DNA from: Fulvimarina endophytica
GTDB lineage: Bacteria; Pseudomonadota; Alphaproteobacteria; Rhizobiales; Rhizobiaceae
Direction: 5' to 3'
DNA: 64,000 bases
Assembly: GCF_003403015.1 (NCBI RefSeq)
Contig: NZ_QURL01000004.1
Span: 434,001-498,000 of the forward strand
A program made the position numbers and the translations under genes. Position 1 is the stretch's first letter; each line of letters starts with the position of its first letter. Shown here piece after piece: positions 31,177 to 41,457 of the stretch. Under the pieces are notes generated by a model that was not told the origin of the DNA, searched no databases, and saw nothing but the letters and a program-made list of their open reading frames with translations.

Positions 31177-32595
31177 ATGTCGCCTTTGCCTATCGTTCCG
31201 ATCATCATGGCTGGTGGATCCGGTACGCGGCTCTGGCCGGTCTCGCGCGATACGATGCCCAAACAGTTCGTGACGCTTCTCGGCTCCGACCTTTCGACCT
31301 TTCAGGCAACGGTCAAGCGAGTTTCAGGCCCGGCTTTCGGCAAGCCGATCGTCGTCACCAACAACGAATTCCGTTTCGTATGCGGTGAGCAACTCGCAGC
31401 GATCGGCATCGAAGCCGAGATCATCCTGGAGCCCGTGCGCCGCGACAGCGCTCCTGCCGTCGCCATCGGGGCGCTGCTGGCCGAACGACGCATGGGCAAT
31501 GTGGTCTGTCTCGTCCTTGCGGCCGATCACGTCATCGAGGATGAGGCCGCCTTCGTCGCCGATTGCGAACAAGCATCGGCGATTGCCTCGCGCGGGTTCA
31601 TCATGACCCTCGGCATCAAGCCGACGCTTCCATCGAGCGCCTACGGCTACATCGATCCGGCCGAGAAGAAGCTTGCCGACAACGCGTTCGGGATCAAGCG
31701 TTTCGTGGAGAAGCCCGACAGGGAAGCCGCCGAACGCTACGTGGCCGACGGCTATCTCTGGAACAGCGGAAATTTCGTCTTTTCCGTGGACACCATGCTC
31801 GGCGAACTCGAGCGCCTGGCCCCGGATGTCCTTGCGGCCAGCCGCAAGGCCCTGGCCGCGAGCCAGCGCGATCTCGACTTCCTGCGCCTCGACGAACCGG
31901 CTTTCACGGAAGCCCCGACGACCTCCATCGACTATGCGGTGATGGAGAAGACGAAGACCGGCGGGGTTCTCGCAGCATCCTTCGGATGGTCTGACGTCGG
32001 CTCGTGGGATGCGCTTCACGACATCAAGCCGAAGGACGGTGACGGCAACGTCGTCGAGGGCAATGCCCTCGCCATGAAGACCCGCGGCAGCTTCGTGCGT
32101 GCCGACGAGATCCTGACGACCGTTGTCGGGCTCGAGGACGTCATCGTCGTCTCGACCCATGATGCGGTTCTCGTGGCGGCCAAATCTGCTGCCTCCGACG
32201 TCAAGGCACTCGTTTCGGACCTCAAGGCGAAAGGCAAACGGGAGGCGAGCGAGCATTTGCGCATTCACCGACCCTGGGGTTGGTATCAGCGCATCGACAT
32301 CGGCGACCGGTTCCAGGTCAAGCACATCACCGTGAAGCCCGGCGGCAAGCTCTCCCTTCAGCGTCACTTTCACCGTGCCGAACACTGGATCGTGGTTCAT
32401 GGCACCGCCGAGGTCACGATCGACGACGCCGTCAAGGTCTATCACGAGAACGAAGCGGCCTATCTGCCGATCGGCTGCATTCACCGCCTGCACAATCCCG
32501 GAAAGATCGACCTCAAGCTCATCGAAGTCCAGGTCGGCAGCTATACCGGCGAGGACGATATCGTGCGCATCGAGGACGTCTATGCACGCAACTGA
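31177..32595 (+). CDS. manC: Mannose-1-phosphate guanylyltransferase / mannose-6-phosphate isomerase
   Basis: A 472-residue type II bifunctional enzyme. ATG 31177 is chosen because GAGGA lies nine bases upstream; a TTG two codons earlier is too close. The pyrophosphorylase loop MAGGSGTRLWPVSRDTMPKQF is at residues 11-31, and FVEKPD follows near 178-183. The C-terminal cupin (about 360-470) carries HIHRPWGWYQRID-like and LQRHFHRAEHWIVVHG with the metal His residues. The enzyme makes mannose-6-phosphate and GDP-mannose, the substrate for gmd. It leads the nucleotide-sugar part of the locus. Confidence 0.95.
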   Translation: MSPLPIVPIIMAGGSGTRLWPVSRDTMPKQFVTLLGSDLSTFQATVKRVSGPAFGKPIVVTNNEFRFVCGEQLAAIGIEAEIILEPVRRDSAPAVAIGALLAERRMGNVVCLVLAADHVIEDEAAFVADCEQASAIASRGFIMTLGIKPTLPSSAYGYIDPAEKKLADNAFGIKRFVEKPDREAAERYVADGYLWNSGNFVFSVDTMLGELERLAPDVLAASRKALAASQRDLDFLRLDEPAFTEAPTTSIDYAVMEKTKTGGVLAASFGWSDVGSWDALHDIKPKDGDGNVVEGNALAMKTRGSFVRADEILTTVVGLEDVIVVSTHDAVLVAAKSAASDVKALVSDLKAKGKREASEHLRIHRPWGWYQRIDIGDRFQVKHITVKPGGKLSLQRHFHRAEHWIVVHGTAEVTIDDAVKVYHENEAAYLPIGCIHRLHNPGKIDLKLIEVQVGSYTGEDDIVRIEDVYARN

Positions 32596-33932
<1,337 letters not shown>

Positions 33933-33965
33933 TGTCCCTCTCCCATCTCGAGGAGTATTCACCGT

Positions 33966-34913
33966 ATGCGAATCTTGATGACCGGAGCGCTCGGTTTCGT
34001 CGGGCCCTATGTTCAAGCCGCGGTCGCCGAGCGTCATGGAGCAGCTCCGGTCTGGTATCTGACTTCGCATCGCGGCGGCACTCGACCTGATGGGACGAAG
34101 ACGACAGCGCTCGATGTCTGCGATCGAGCGGCGGTAAGGCAGGCGATCGCGGACATCCGTCCGCAGATCGTCATCCATCTCGCAGGCATCACGAGCGTCA
34201 AGAATGCCGAGGCGGCGGCCCACGAAACGTGGCGGGTCAACGTGCTCGGAACACTCAACCTCGTGCAGGAACTGATCGAGCAGGTCCCGGGGTCGACCTT
34301 CGTGTCGGCGGGGACGGCGCTCGCTTATGGGGAATCGGCCCGGGACGGGCACGCCCTGACCGAGGAAGACGTCCTGTCTCCCCAGAACGACTATGCCGTG
34401 ACCAAGGCCGCCGCCGATCTCGCCCTCGGTGCTCTTGCTGATCGAGGCGTCAAGATCCTTCGATTTCGTCCGTTCAACCATACGGGACCCGGACAGGGCG
34501 AAACCTTCGCGATTCCGAGTTTCGTCGGCCAGGTCGCGAGAATCGAGGCCGGAAAGGCCGACGCCGTTCTGCGGGTCGGCAATCTCGACGTGGAACGCGA
34601 TTTCCTCGACGTTCGCGATGTTGCGAGAGGCTACGCCCTGGCGATCGAGCGGACCGATGATCTGCCCAGTGGCACGATCATCAATCTGGCCTCCGGTTCG
34701 GCGCGCTCCCTGCGCTCGCTGCTCGACACCATCCTGTCGCAGGCTCGAACGGAGATCGCCGTCGTGACCGATCCGGACCGTTTGCGCGCGGGAGAGCTTC
34801 CCATATTTCGCGGCAATGCCGACAAGGCGCGGCGCCTTCTCGACTGGTCACCCCAGATCGATCTGTCGGACACGATCAGACAGATGATCGCCCATGTGCG
34901 CGCCGGCGTCTGA
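33966..34913 (+). CDS. rmd: GDP-6-deoxy-D-mannose (D-rhamnose) reductase-type epimerase
   Basis: A 315-residue short-chain dehydrogenase. The dinucleotide loop MTGALGFVG is at residues 5-13, and the catalytic pair is Tyr143-x3-Lys147 (NDYAVTKAAA). The segment RFRPFNHTGPGQ-like (RPFNHTGPGQGETFAIPSF) is typical of the Rmd family, which reduces GDP-4-keto-6-deoxymannose to GDP-D-rhamnose. Its place directly after gmd supports this. Other 4-reductases (for example of GDP-talose) cannot be ruled out. GAGGAG is upstream of the ATG. Confidence 0.8.
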   Translation: MRILMTGALGFVGPYVQAAVAERHGAAPVWYLTSHRGGTRPDGTKTTALDVCDRAAVRQAIADIRPQIVIHLAGITSVKNAEAAAHETWRVNVLGTLNLVQELIEQVPGSTFVSAGTALAYGESARDGHALTEEDVLSPQNDYAVTKAAADLALGALADRGVKILRFRPFNHTGPGQGETFAIPSFVGQVARIEAGKADAVLRVGNLDVERDFLDVRDVARGYALAIERTDDLPSGTIINLASGSARSLRSLLDTILSQARTEIAVVTDPDRLRAGELPIFRGNADKARRLLDWSPQIDLSDTIRQMIAHVRAGV

Positions 34914-35072
34914 CGGCGGACGAGATCGCGGGCTCAGGTCGCAGGTGCAGACGGCAGTGACGACACCGCGATCAACGAACCTGGCGCAAAGGCCGACAAT
35001 TCACTCGATTGCCTCTCGAACCAGCCGGTCAGAGCCAGGCCGGGAAACGGAAAGCAGAATGGAACGATCGAC

Positions 35073-36542
35073 GTGAACGCCAACGACCAGTCGAGTGTCC
35101 GCAATCGCCAACTTCTTCTTGCCGAAACGGTAACCGTAATCGTCCTCGCCGCGCTTTCGCTGTGGGCCGTGCGGCCGCTTCTGGAGGAATGGGGTCTTCT
35201 CGAGACCTTCAGAGCCAACGGCGCGAACTTTCTGCTGACGTCGTTCCCGCAAATGACGCTGCGTCCCCTCCACCTCGTCATCTCGTACATGCAGTATGCG
35301 CTCGGTGGCGGATCGGTGATCGGCGTCGGCGTCGTCGCGGCTCTCCTTGTCACGGTCCGATACATCGTGGCGCGATGGGCCGTGTCTCCAATCCTCGATG
35401 GCTCCGCCAGATGGGCGTTTGCAACGCTTTCGACCGCGCTTCTGATCTGGCCGGGTCTGTATTTCGCCCGCTTCAGTGCAGCTCAGGTCTCCGCGATCCT
35501 TCTGATGTTCGTCCTCGGCTGCTCGGTCCGATTGTACGCACGGCGATCCCTCGGTCTCCAACTCCTGTCGGCAGGCGCCGTCCTGATCCTGCTGTTGATC
35601 TATCAGGCTTCCGCTGTCGTCCTGGCCGGCATTCCGTTGCTCGCCTTCCTGATCCGCATTGAGAATAGCCCGTTCGATGTGCGTGCGAGAGTCGGGCTCG
35701 CTCTTCGTATCGGCGTTCCGATTGGTTTGGGATTCGCCGTCTACGGTCTCTATGCCTTCGTGGCGTCCCGCCTTCTTGGCGGAGGCTATGAGAGCGCTAT
35801 CGGCGGAGTTCTCTTTTCCTTTGCCGCCTTGGCCGAGCATGTGAGGATCAGTTACCAGACCGCCTATCTCGGAAATGCCCTCGTGCTTCCCGCGATGCTG
35901 CTTGTCCTGGCCATTGGCATGTTCCTCGGCGGATGGAACGCCGTCCAACGCAGCGCTATCCGGATGGCGGTCCTGACGGCTGTCGTGCTTGCGATCCTTC
36001 CCCTCTGCGCGTTGACCTATCAGCTGGATGTCCATCTGCGAGATCCCGAACGCGTCCTCTTTCCCGTTTCGCTCGGCCTCTGTCTTCTCTTCCTCGCGCT
36101 GCTGGTCGCGGGCGAAGACCGCAAGACGGCGCCAGTCATCACGCTGCCGGCTGTCCTCATGGTCACGGCGCTTCTCTCTCAAAGCGCGATCGGTGCAATC
36201 CAGGTTCGCGGATACTGGAACCTGCAGAAGGACGTCATCTTCCAGACGATCGATGCAGTGCGCCAGACTGGCGCGAAGAGGTTTGTTCTTCGCGATACGA
36301 CCGGCGAACTCGGCGACGTCTACACGCTTCTTCCGCCTCATCTCAATCTGGCTCTCAAATGGTACCGGGTGGATGCCGACGTGCTGCTGTGCACGGACGA
36401 TGCGGTGAACCGCCTCCATCCCCTTGCTGCCCGTTATCCGATCCCTTCGACGCCGCGGTGCAGCGAGGTTCCGCAAGAGGGTCGGGTCTTGCTCGATGCG
36501 GTAGCGTCCGGCTCGAAGATCGTTGTTTCCGTTTCGAAGTGA
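35073..36542 (+). CDS. Polytopic membrane protein, GT-C/GtrII-like
   Basis: A 489-residue protein with about 10-11 membrane segments between residues 17 and 390 and a short soluble C-terminus. It starts at GTG 35073. The layout resembles GtrII-type O-antigen glucosyltransferase-domain proteins (GT-C): periplasmic active site, first loop after TM1, and a lipid-carrier substrate. I do not see a clear metal or Asp motif, although RANGANFLLTSF and RVLFPVSLG could be equivalent. It lies between rmd and the aminosugar genes and near GtrB-like and GtrA-like genes, which is why I think it transfers the lipid-linked sugar onto the polysaccharide. Alternative: polymerase (Wzy). Confidence 0.65.
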   Translation: MNANDQSSVRNRQLLLAETVTVIVLAALSLWAVRPLLEEWGLLETFRANGANFLLTSFPQMTLRPLHLVISYMQYALGGGSVIGVGVVAALLVTVRYIVARWAVSPILDGSARWAFATLSTALLIWPGLYFARFSAAQVSAILLMFVLGCSVRLYARRSLGLQLLSAGAVLILLLIYQASAVVLAGIPLLAFLIRIENSPFDVRARVGLALRIGVPIGLGFAVYGLYAFVASRLLGGGYESAIGGVLFSFAALAEHVRISYQTAYLGNALVLPAMLLVLAIGMFLGGWNAVQRSAIRMAVLTAVVLAILPLCALTYQLDVHLRDPERVLFPVSLGLCLLFLALLVAGEDRKTAPVITLPAVLMVTALLSQSAIGAIQVRGYWNLQKDVIFQTIDAVRQTGAKRFVLRDTTGELGDVYTLLPPHLNLALKWYRVDADVLLCTDDAVNRLHPLAARYPIPSTPRCSEVPQEGRVLLDAVASGSKIVVSVSK

Positions 36543-36796
36543 ACGTCGGCGATCCGATGCTCATCGAGGTCCGGTCGAAATCCGCACACCTCGATCTTCA
36601 TCCGTTTCATCAGGCTGCACCGGCTGCGTCCCTTGTGTCCTGAAGCCATGCGGCGGCAGCGCCGAAGCCTTGCGAAGCCGGTGAATATCGAATAGTCGAA
36701 CGTTCAATTCGGAGGATCGTCCGGCCAGGCTGAGGGTTGTTTCAGGTATGGTGTTGAACCCCTGAATACATCGAGGAACGATTCGGAGATCGTAAA

Positions 36797-37915
36797 GTGA
36801 GCAACGTTCCCTTGAACGACCTCAAACGCATCGCGACGGATTTCGGCGATGACGTCATGGCTCCCGCGCTCGAGGCTATGCGGTCGGGTTGGTGGCTGAA
36901 CGGAACCCGCACGAAGGCGTTCTGCGAAGCCTTCGGCAGCTATGTCGGTGCGGCCCACTGCATTGGCGTCGCCAACGGTACGGACGCGCTGGAAATCGCG
37001 TTCCGGGCGCTGCTCGCCGTCCGCGCGCCAAAGGGCCGCGAGGTCGTCACGGTGGCGAATGCGGGCGGGTATTCGGCCGTCGCCGCCAGGCTCGCAGGAC
37101 TGACACCGGTCTATGCGGATATCGAGGAGGCGAGCCAGCTCGTTTCCATCGACTCGGTCCTGTCCTGTGTTGGCGTGGAGACGGCCTGTGTCGTGATCAC
37201 CCATCTCTACGGCGGGGCTGTGGACGTACCCCGTCTTCGCGAGCGCCTCGACGCGGCAGGGCATTCGCACGTTGCTATCGTCGAGGACTGTGCTCAGGCC
37301 CATGGGGCGCGCGTCGACGGGCGCCGGGTGGGCAGCCTCGGAACCATCGCCACCTTCAGCTTCTATCCGACCAAGAATCTCGGCGCGTTCGGTGATGCAG
37401 GCTGTGTCGTCACGAACGACGCGGACCTCGCCACGGCGGTTGACCGGCTTCGCCAATACGGATGGACGGCGAAATACGAGATCGAGCATCCCTTCGGACG
37501 CAACTCGCGCATGGACGAAGTGCAGGCCGCTATCCTGATGGCCCTTCTTCCGGGCCTCGACGCTGCGAACGAGCGCCGGGTCGCAATTCTCGATCGCTAT
37601 TCCGAGGCTGCCGGCAAAACTGTCCGTCCCGTTCGTCCGGCTGGCGACACCGTCGCCCATCTCGCAGTCGTTCTCGCAGAGGATCGCGAGGGCCTGCGGC
37701 GAGCGATGACGGATGCCGGGGTGGCGACGGACATCCATTATCCGATCCTGGACGTCGATCAGCCGGCCTGGAAGAACCTGCCGTTCCGTGAAGCGCCCGG
37801 TGGCCTCGTGGTATGCCGCGAGAGCCTTCCACGCCTCCTGACCCTTCCATGCTTTCCGACGATGCGCGAGGATGAGATCGGATCGGTCTGCAGGGTGCTG
37901 TCGGCATGGACGTGA
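36797..37915 (+). CDS. DegT-family aminotransferase, 3-keto-sugar type
   Basis: A 372-residue PLP enzyme from GTG 36797 (GGAGAT upstream). Features: ANGTDALEIAFRALL for phosphate binding, VEDCAQAHGA with Asp164, and the Schiff-base lysine Lys193 in FYPTKNLGAFGDAG. This YPTKNLGA(L/F)GDAG form is characteristic of FdtB/QdtB-type C3 aminotransferases, unlike the FFGNKTITTGEGG of perosamine synthases. It aminates a 3-keto-6-deoxyhexose nucleotide made by the ketoisomerase encoded two genes later. The nucleotide (dTDP or GDP) cannot be read directly. Overlaps the GT2 gene by ten bases. Confidence 0.85.
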   Translation: MSNVPLNDLKRIATDFGDDVMAPALEAMRSGWWLNGTRTKAFCEAFGSYVGAAHCIGVANGTDALEIAFRALLAVRAPKGREVVTVANAGGYSAVAARLAGLTPVYADIEEASQLVSIDSVLSCVGVETACVVITHLYGGAVDVPRLRERLDAAGHSHVAIVEDCAQAHGARVDGRRVGSLGTIATFSFYPTKNLGAFGDAGCVVTNDADLATAVDRLRQYGWTAKYEIEHPFGRNSRMDEVQAAILMALLPGLDAANERRVAILDRYSEAAGKTVRPVRPAGDTVAHLAVVLAEDREGLRRAMTDAGVATDIHYPILDVDQPAWKNLPFREAPGGLVVCRESLPRLLTLPCFPTMREDEIGSVCRVLSAWT

Positions 37916-38895
37916 CGAACGACGATCGCGCAGGCGCCGGGGAGACGGCGCTGCGCTCCCTGGTCATACCGGTCTATCGCAACGAGGAGAACATCGACGA
38001 TCTGATCGCGGCACTCAACGAGCTGAACGGCCGGGTCGGAGGGATGGAGGTCGTCTTCGTCGTCGACGGGTCTCCGGACCGCTCGGGACCGCTTCTTCTC
38101 GAAGCGCGGGAACGCATGGATTTCATGTCGGTCATTGCCTTCCACAGCCGGAATTTCGGCGCGTTCACGGCGATCCGGACTGGAATGGAACTCGCCTCCA
38201 GCGATGTCGTGGCCGTCATGGCTGCCGATCTCCAAGAGCCGCCCGAATTGATCGAGACGTTCTTTTCCGTGCTTGAATCACAGGAGGCGGACGTCGTGTT
38301 CGGCGAGCGGACCGGCCGCCACGACTCGGTCCTTCGGGATGCCCTGTCGAACGGGTTCTGGTGGCTCTACCGCAAGCTCGTGATCAAGGACGTCCCTCAA
38401 GGCGGGGTCGACATGTTCGCCTGCAATCGCGCGGTGCTCGACAGTGTCCTTCAGTTCCGCGAGCCCAACAGCTCTCTGGTCGCACAGCTCTTCTGGGTCG
38501 GCTATCGGCGCCGCTTCGTGCCTTACGAGCGACGCGCGCGCCAGAAGGGGACCAGTGCCTGGAACTTTTCACGTCGCATGCGATACATGATGGACAGCAT
38601 CTTCTCTTTCTCGGATCTACCCATTCTGTTCGTGCTGTGGTTTGGGGTGCTCGGTTGTGCCCTGAGCTTCGTTCTGGGGCTCGTGATCGCCGTCAGCCGC
38701 CTCGTCGGCCTGATCTCCGTTCCGGGTTACGCTGCCCTCGCGATCCTCATCCTGTTTTCGTCCTCGGCGATACTTCTCGTGCAGGGGGTCGTCGGGAGCT
38801 ATCTCTGGCGAACGTTCGAAAACACGAAGCAAAGGCCTCTCAGCATCGTCATGAACGCTGTTCGAACGCCCTCGCGCGGCTTCAAAGAGAGTTAA
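37906..38895 (+). CDS. GtrB/DPM1-like polyprenyl-phosphate glycosyltransferase
   Basis: A 329-residue GT2 protein. The GT-A core is LVIPVYRNEENIDDLI, VFVVDGSPDRS, and AADLQEPPELI with Asp108 as the metal/nucleotide motif. Two membrane segments at about residues 240-265 and 275-305 follow, the layout of GtrB, ArnC and DPM1-type enzymes that load one sugar from a nucleotide donor onto undecaprenyl phosphate. It overlaps the aminotransferase gene by ten bases, so the sugar it loads is likely the aminosugar made here. It pairs naturally with the GtrA-like flippase at 40745-41269. Confidence 0.88.
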   Translation: MDVTNDDRAGAGETALRSLVIPVYRNEENIDDLIAALNELNGRVGGMEVVFVVDGSPDRSGPLLLEARERMDFMSVIAFHSRNFGAFTAIRTGMELASSDVVAVMAADLQEPPELIETFFSVLESQEADVVFGERTGRHDSVLRDALSNGFWWLYRKLVIKDVPQGGVDMFACNRAVLDSVLQFREPNSSLVAQLFWVGYRRRFVPYERRARQKGTSAWNFSRRMRYMMDSIFSFSDLPILFVLWFGVLGCALSFVLGLVIAVSRLVGLISVPGYAALAILILFSSSAILLVQGVVGSYLWRTFENTKQRPLSIVMNAVRTPSRGFKES

Positions 38896-38899
38896 CGCC

Positions 38900-39394
38900 T
38901 TGCCGATGAATCAATCCATTCACGTGCCGACCGACGACCTCGGCTCGGAGGCAGGCGCTTCGAAGTCCGTGGGCCCCGCGACGCTCGTTCGCCTTCCCCG
39001 GTTCGACGATGCGCGCGGCAGTCTCATCCCGTTGCAGGATGGTCGCGGACTGCCGTTTTCTCCCAGTCGCATCTTCATGGTGTTCGGCGTCGGCGAAGGC
39101 CTTTCGCGCGGGGAACATGCGCATATCGTCTGCCAGCAATTTCTGATCGCTGCCGCGGGTTCAGTGAAGATCATCGTGGGAGACGGGACGCATGCATGGG
39201 ACGTTCTCCTCGACGATCCCGGAATGGGCGTCCATCTTCCCGCGATGACCTGGGGAACGCAACGCGACTACTCCGAGGGAGCGGTCCTTCTGGTCGCGGC
39301 ATCCCATCTCTACGACGCGGCCGACTACATTCACGACTATGAGGAGTATCGCGCAGCGGTGGCCGCGCGCGGGCGAGCCGGGGCAGCCGGATGA
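38900..39394 (+). CDS. Sugar 3,4-ketoisomerase (FdtA/QdtA-like cupin)
   Basis: A 164-residue cupin starting at TTG 38900 (ATG 38906 is an alternative). The motif RGEHAHIVCQQF at residues 70-81 has the conserved His73 and His75 that act in FdtA and QdtA. GSVKIIVGDGTHAWDVLL follows, and WGTQRDYSEGAVLLVAAS matches the end of the cupin. The enzyme moves the keto group from C4 to C3 of a nucleotide 6-deoxy-4-ketohexose. It lies between the GT2 and formyltransferase genes and supplies substrate for the DegT enzyme. Confidence 0.82.
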   Translation: MPMNQSIHVPTDDLGSEAGASKSVGPATLVRLPRFDDARGSLIPLQDGRGLPFSPSRIFMVFGVGEGLSRGEHAHIVCQQFLIAAAGSVKIIVGDGTHAWDVLLDDPGMGVHLPAMTWGTQRDYSEGAVLLVAASHLYDAADYIHDYEEYRAAVAARGRAGAAG

Positions 39395-40584
39395 GCGATC
39401 CGAAGGCGGTCTGCATTGCCGGCAAGAACCGGATCGCGATCGACGTGCTGCGACGGGTTCGCGCCGCCGTTCCGGCTGGCACGACCCTGTTCGCGGTTGC
39501 CAACCGCACCGACGATGGCCAGGACGGCTGGCAGCCTTCGTTTCGCCGTTACGCAGAGGCTCAACCGGATGTGACTCTGGTCGGTTTCGATGCCGTCTAC
39601 GGCATGGAAGAGCTCTTGTTCCTGTCCGTGGAATTCGATCGTCTAATCGATCCGGCACGCTTCGCAACGACGCGTCTCTTCAATATCCATTTTTCGATGC
39701 TGCCGGCCTACAAGGGGATGTACACCTCCTGCCACCCGATCCTGAACGGCGATGAGGCGACGGGCTGCACGCTCCATCGCATCGATCGCGGAATCGACAC
39801 GGGTGACATCGTCGACCAGCGAGCGATCGCGATCGAGGACGACCTGCGCTGCAGTGAACTCTACCTCAGATATCTCGAGGTCGGCACGGATCTCATCTCC
39901 AGCAATCTCCAAGACCTGGTGGCCGGCTCGGAGACGTCCCGAAGCCAGCCCGCGAAGGGATCGACCTATTATTCGAAGGCATCGATCGACTACGCCGCCC
40001 TTGTCATCGATCTGAACCAGACGGCCTTCCGCATTCAGCGCCAGGTCAATGCGTTTCATCATCGGGCCTATCAACTGCCGCAGATGTTCGGCGAGGCGAT
40101 CTCGCAGATCATCATCGATCGAAGGCGCTCGACCGTCCGGCCCGGCACGATCGTGGAGCGATCGAAGGACGAGATACGGTTTGCCAGCATCGATTACGAC
40201 TGCGTCGCCGTCATCGATCGGTTCGACACCTTGCGCAAAGCGATCGCGGATGGCGACGCAGAGCGGTGCCGGGTCCTCATCAGTGCCCAGCCCAGCCTTT
40301 TGTGCGAACTTTCTCGTGAAGGTTGGACGCCCCTTATTCTCGCCGCTTATGCCGGCCAAGCAGAGATCGTTTCCGCCATGCTCGATGCTGGCGCCGATCC
40401 AAACCGTCCCAATCCAAAGGGAACGACGCCCCTGATGTACGCCAAAGACGCCTATCTGCGCACCGGCGATACGGACACCTTCCGGCGACTGCTGGACGCG
40501 GGTGCGGACCCATTCGCGCGGGATATGTACGACAAGACACTGGCCGATTACGCGCCCGATGCGGCAAAACGACTGCTCGCATGA
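39391..40584 (+). CDS. Sugar N-formyltransferase with C-terminal ankyrin repeats (QdtF-like)
   Basis: A 397-residue fusion. Residues about 1-250 form a formyltransferase domain; the catalytic triad Asn98, His100 and Asp136 is in FNIHFSMLPAYKG and IDRGIDTGDIV, the layout of methionyl-tRNA and sugar formyltransferases. From about 280, two to three ankyrin repeats appear (GWTPLILAAYAGQAEIVSAM, LDAGADPNRP, TPLMYAKDAY). The same domain pair is known in QdtF of Providencia, which formylates dTDP-3-amino-3,6-dideoxyglucose with 10-formyl-tetrahydrofolate; there the ankyrin domain binds a nucleotide sugar. It overlaps the ketoisomerase gene by four bases and completes a 3-formamido sugar pathway. Confidence 0.88.
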   Translation: MSDPKAVCIAGKNRIAIDVLRRVRAAVPAGTTLFAVANRTDDGQDGWQPSFRRYAEAQPDVTLVGFDAVYGMEELLFLSVEFDRLIDPARFATTRLFNIHFSMLPAYKGMYTSCHPILNGDEATGCTLHRIDRGIDTGDIVDQRAIAIEDDLRCSELYLRYLEVGTDLISSNLQDLVAGSETSRSQPAKGSTYYSKASIDYAALVIDLNQTAFRIQRQVNAFHHRAYQLPQMFGEAISQIIIDRRRSTVRPGTIVERSKDEIRFASIDYDCVAVIDRFDTLRKAIADGDAERCRVLISAQPSLLCELSREGWTPLILAAYAGQAEIVSAMLDAGADPNRPNPKGTTPLMYAKDAYLRTGDTDTFRRLLDAGADPFARDMYDKTLADYAPDAAKRLLA

Positions 40585-40744
40585 CGATCGAGCGTGAATA
40601 CGTGCGGGGCGCAAAGAAGCCGTTCAGCCGCCTCGCCATTTTCGCCGTAAGAGGGCGAGGAACCGATATGTCTTGCCGACCGCTGTTCCGGCTTCGTCCG
40701 AGCGGACGGCGCTGACGTCTCCTCGATCGATGTGAAGACCGCCA

Positions 40745-41269
40745 ATGAGGCTCGCAATCGCGAAATGGCTCACCTTCCGCACGCTGCTGTCTCGCGCTTC
40801 GCTCGGCGCGGACGCATTGCGATTTTTGGTCGCCGGAGGGCTGAACACCCTTCTGACCTTTCTCATCTACCAATTGGCCCTGTTTCTCGTCAGTCCGTCA
40901 CTCGCCTACGGACTGGCCTGGTTGTGCGGGCTCGCATTCGTGATGGTTTTCTATCCCAGTCGCGTCTTCGCTCAGAAGAACACGCAGCTTCGCAATCGCC
41001 TTGCCTTGGCTGCGACATATCTGATCGTCTTCTTCGTCGGGCTCGCGACCATCGATATCCTGTCGCGCTTGGGCATGCCGCCGAGATATTCCATCATCTT
41101 CGCGATCGTCGTCACGACCGTCAGCAACTTCGTCTGCGGACGCTTTCTCGTGAGACGGGAATTCGGCTTGGCCGCCCTGAAGACGAGGACGCGCCGACCG
41201 GTTATGACGTTCGGTAAACCGCATCCTCCGGAGAGCGGCCCAACGCCGATTGATCATTCTCGGGAATGA
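40745..41269 (+). CDS. GtrA-family membrane protein, probable lipid-linked sugar flippase
   Basis: A 174-residue protein with four membrane segments (from about residue 27 on): LRFLVAGGLNTLLTFLIYQL, a second after LAYGLAWLCGLAFVMVFYPS, then the RVF motif (SRVFAQKN) of GtrA, then two more, ending SNFVCGRFLVRRE. GtrA proteins move polyprenyl-phosphate-linked sugars across the inner membrane. It follows the formyltransferase after 160 bases and so fits as the flippase in the Gtr-style module with the GT2 at 37906. Confidence 0.88.
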   Translation: MRLAIAKWLTFRTLLSRASLGADALRFLVAGGLNTLLTFLIYQLALFLVSPSLAYGLAWLCGLAFVMVFYPSRVFAQKNTQLRNRLALAATYLIVFFVGLATIDILSRLGMPPRYSIIFAIVVTTVSNFVCGRFLVRREFGLAALKTRTRRPVMTFGKPHPPESGPTPIDHSRE

Positions 41270-41457
41270 GTGCATGCCTTTTCCGAGAGAGACGATGCGG
41301 GCACGTCCGGAACGGCCAGTTCGGCTGAAACCAGACGGTCACGACGCGGACGCGCCGTTCTGGTCCGTTTTGCCTGGCCAGGCATTCCGGCTGCGAGCAG
41401 AAGCAGAATCCTGGTTCGCAAGAGCTGAGACCACCACCACTTCGAGAGCAGGATAAA

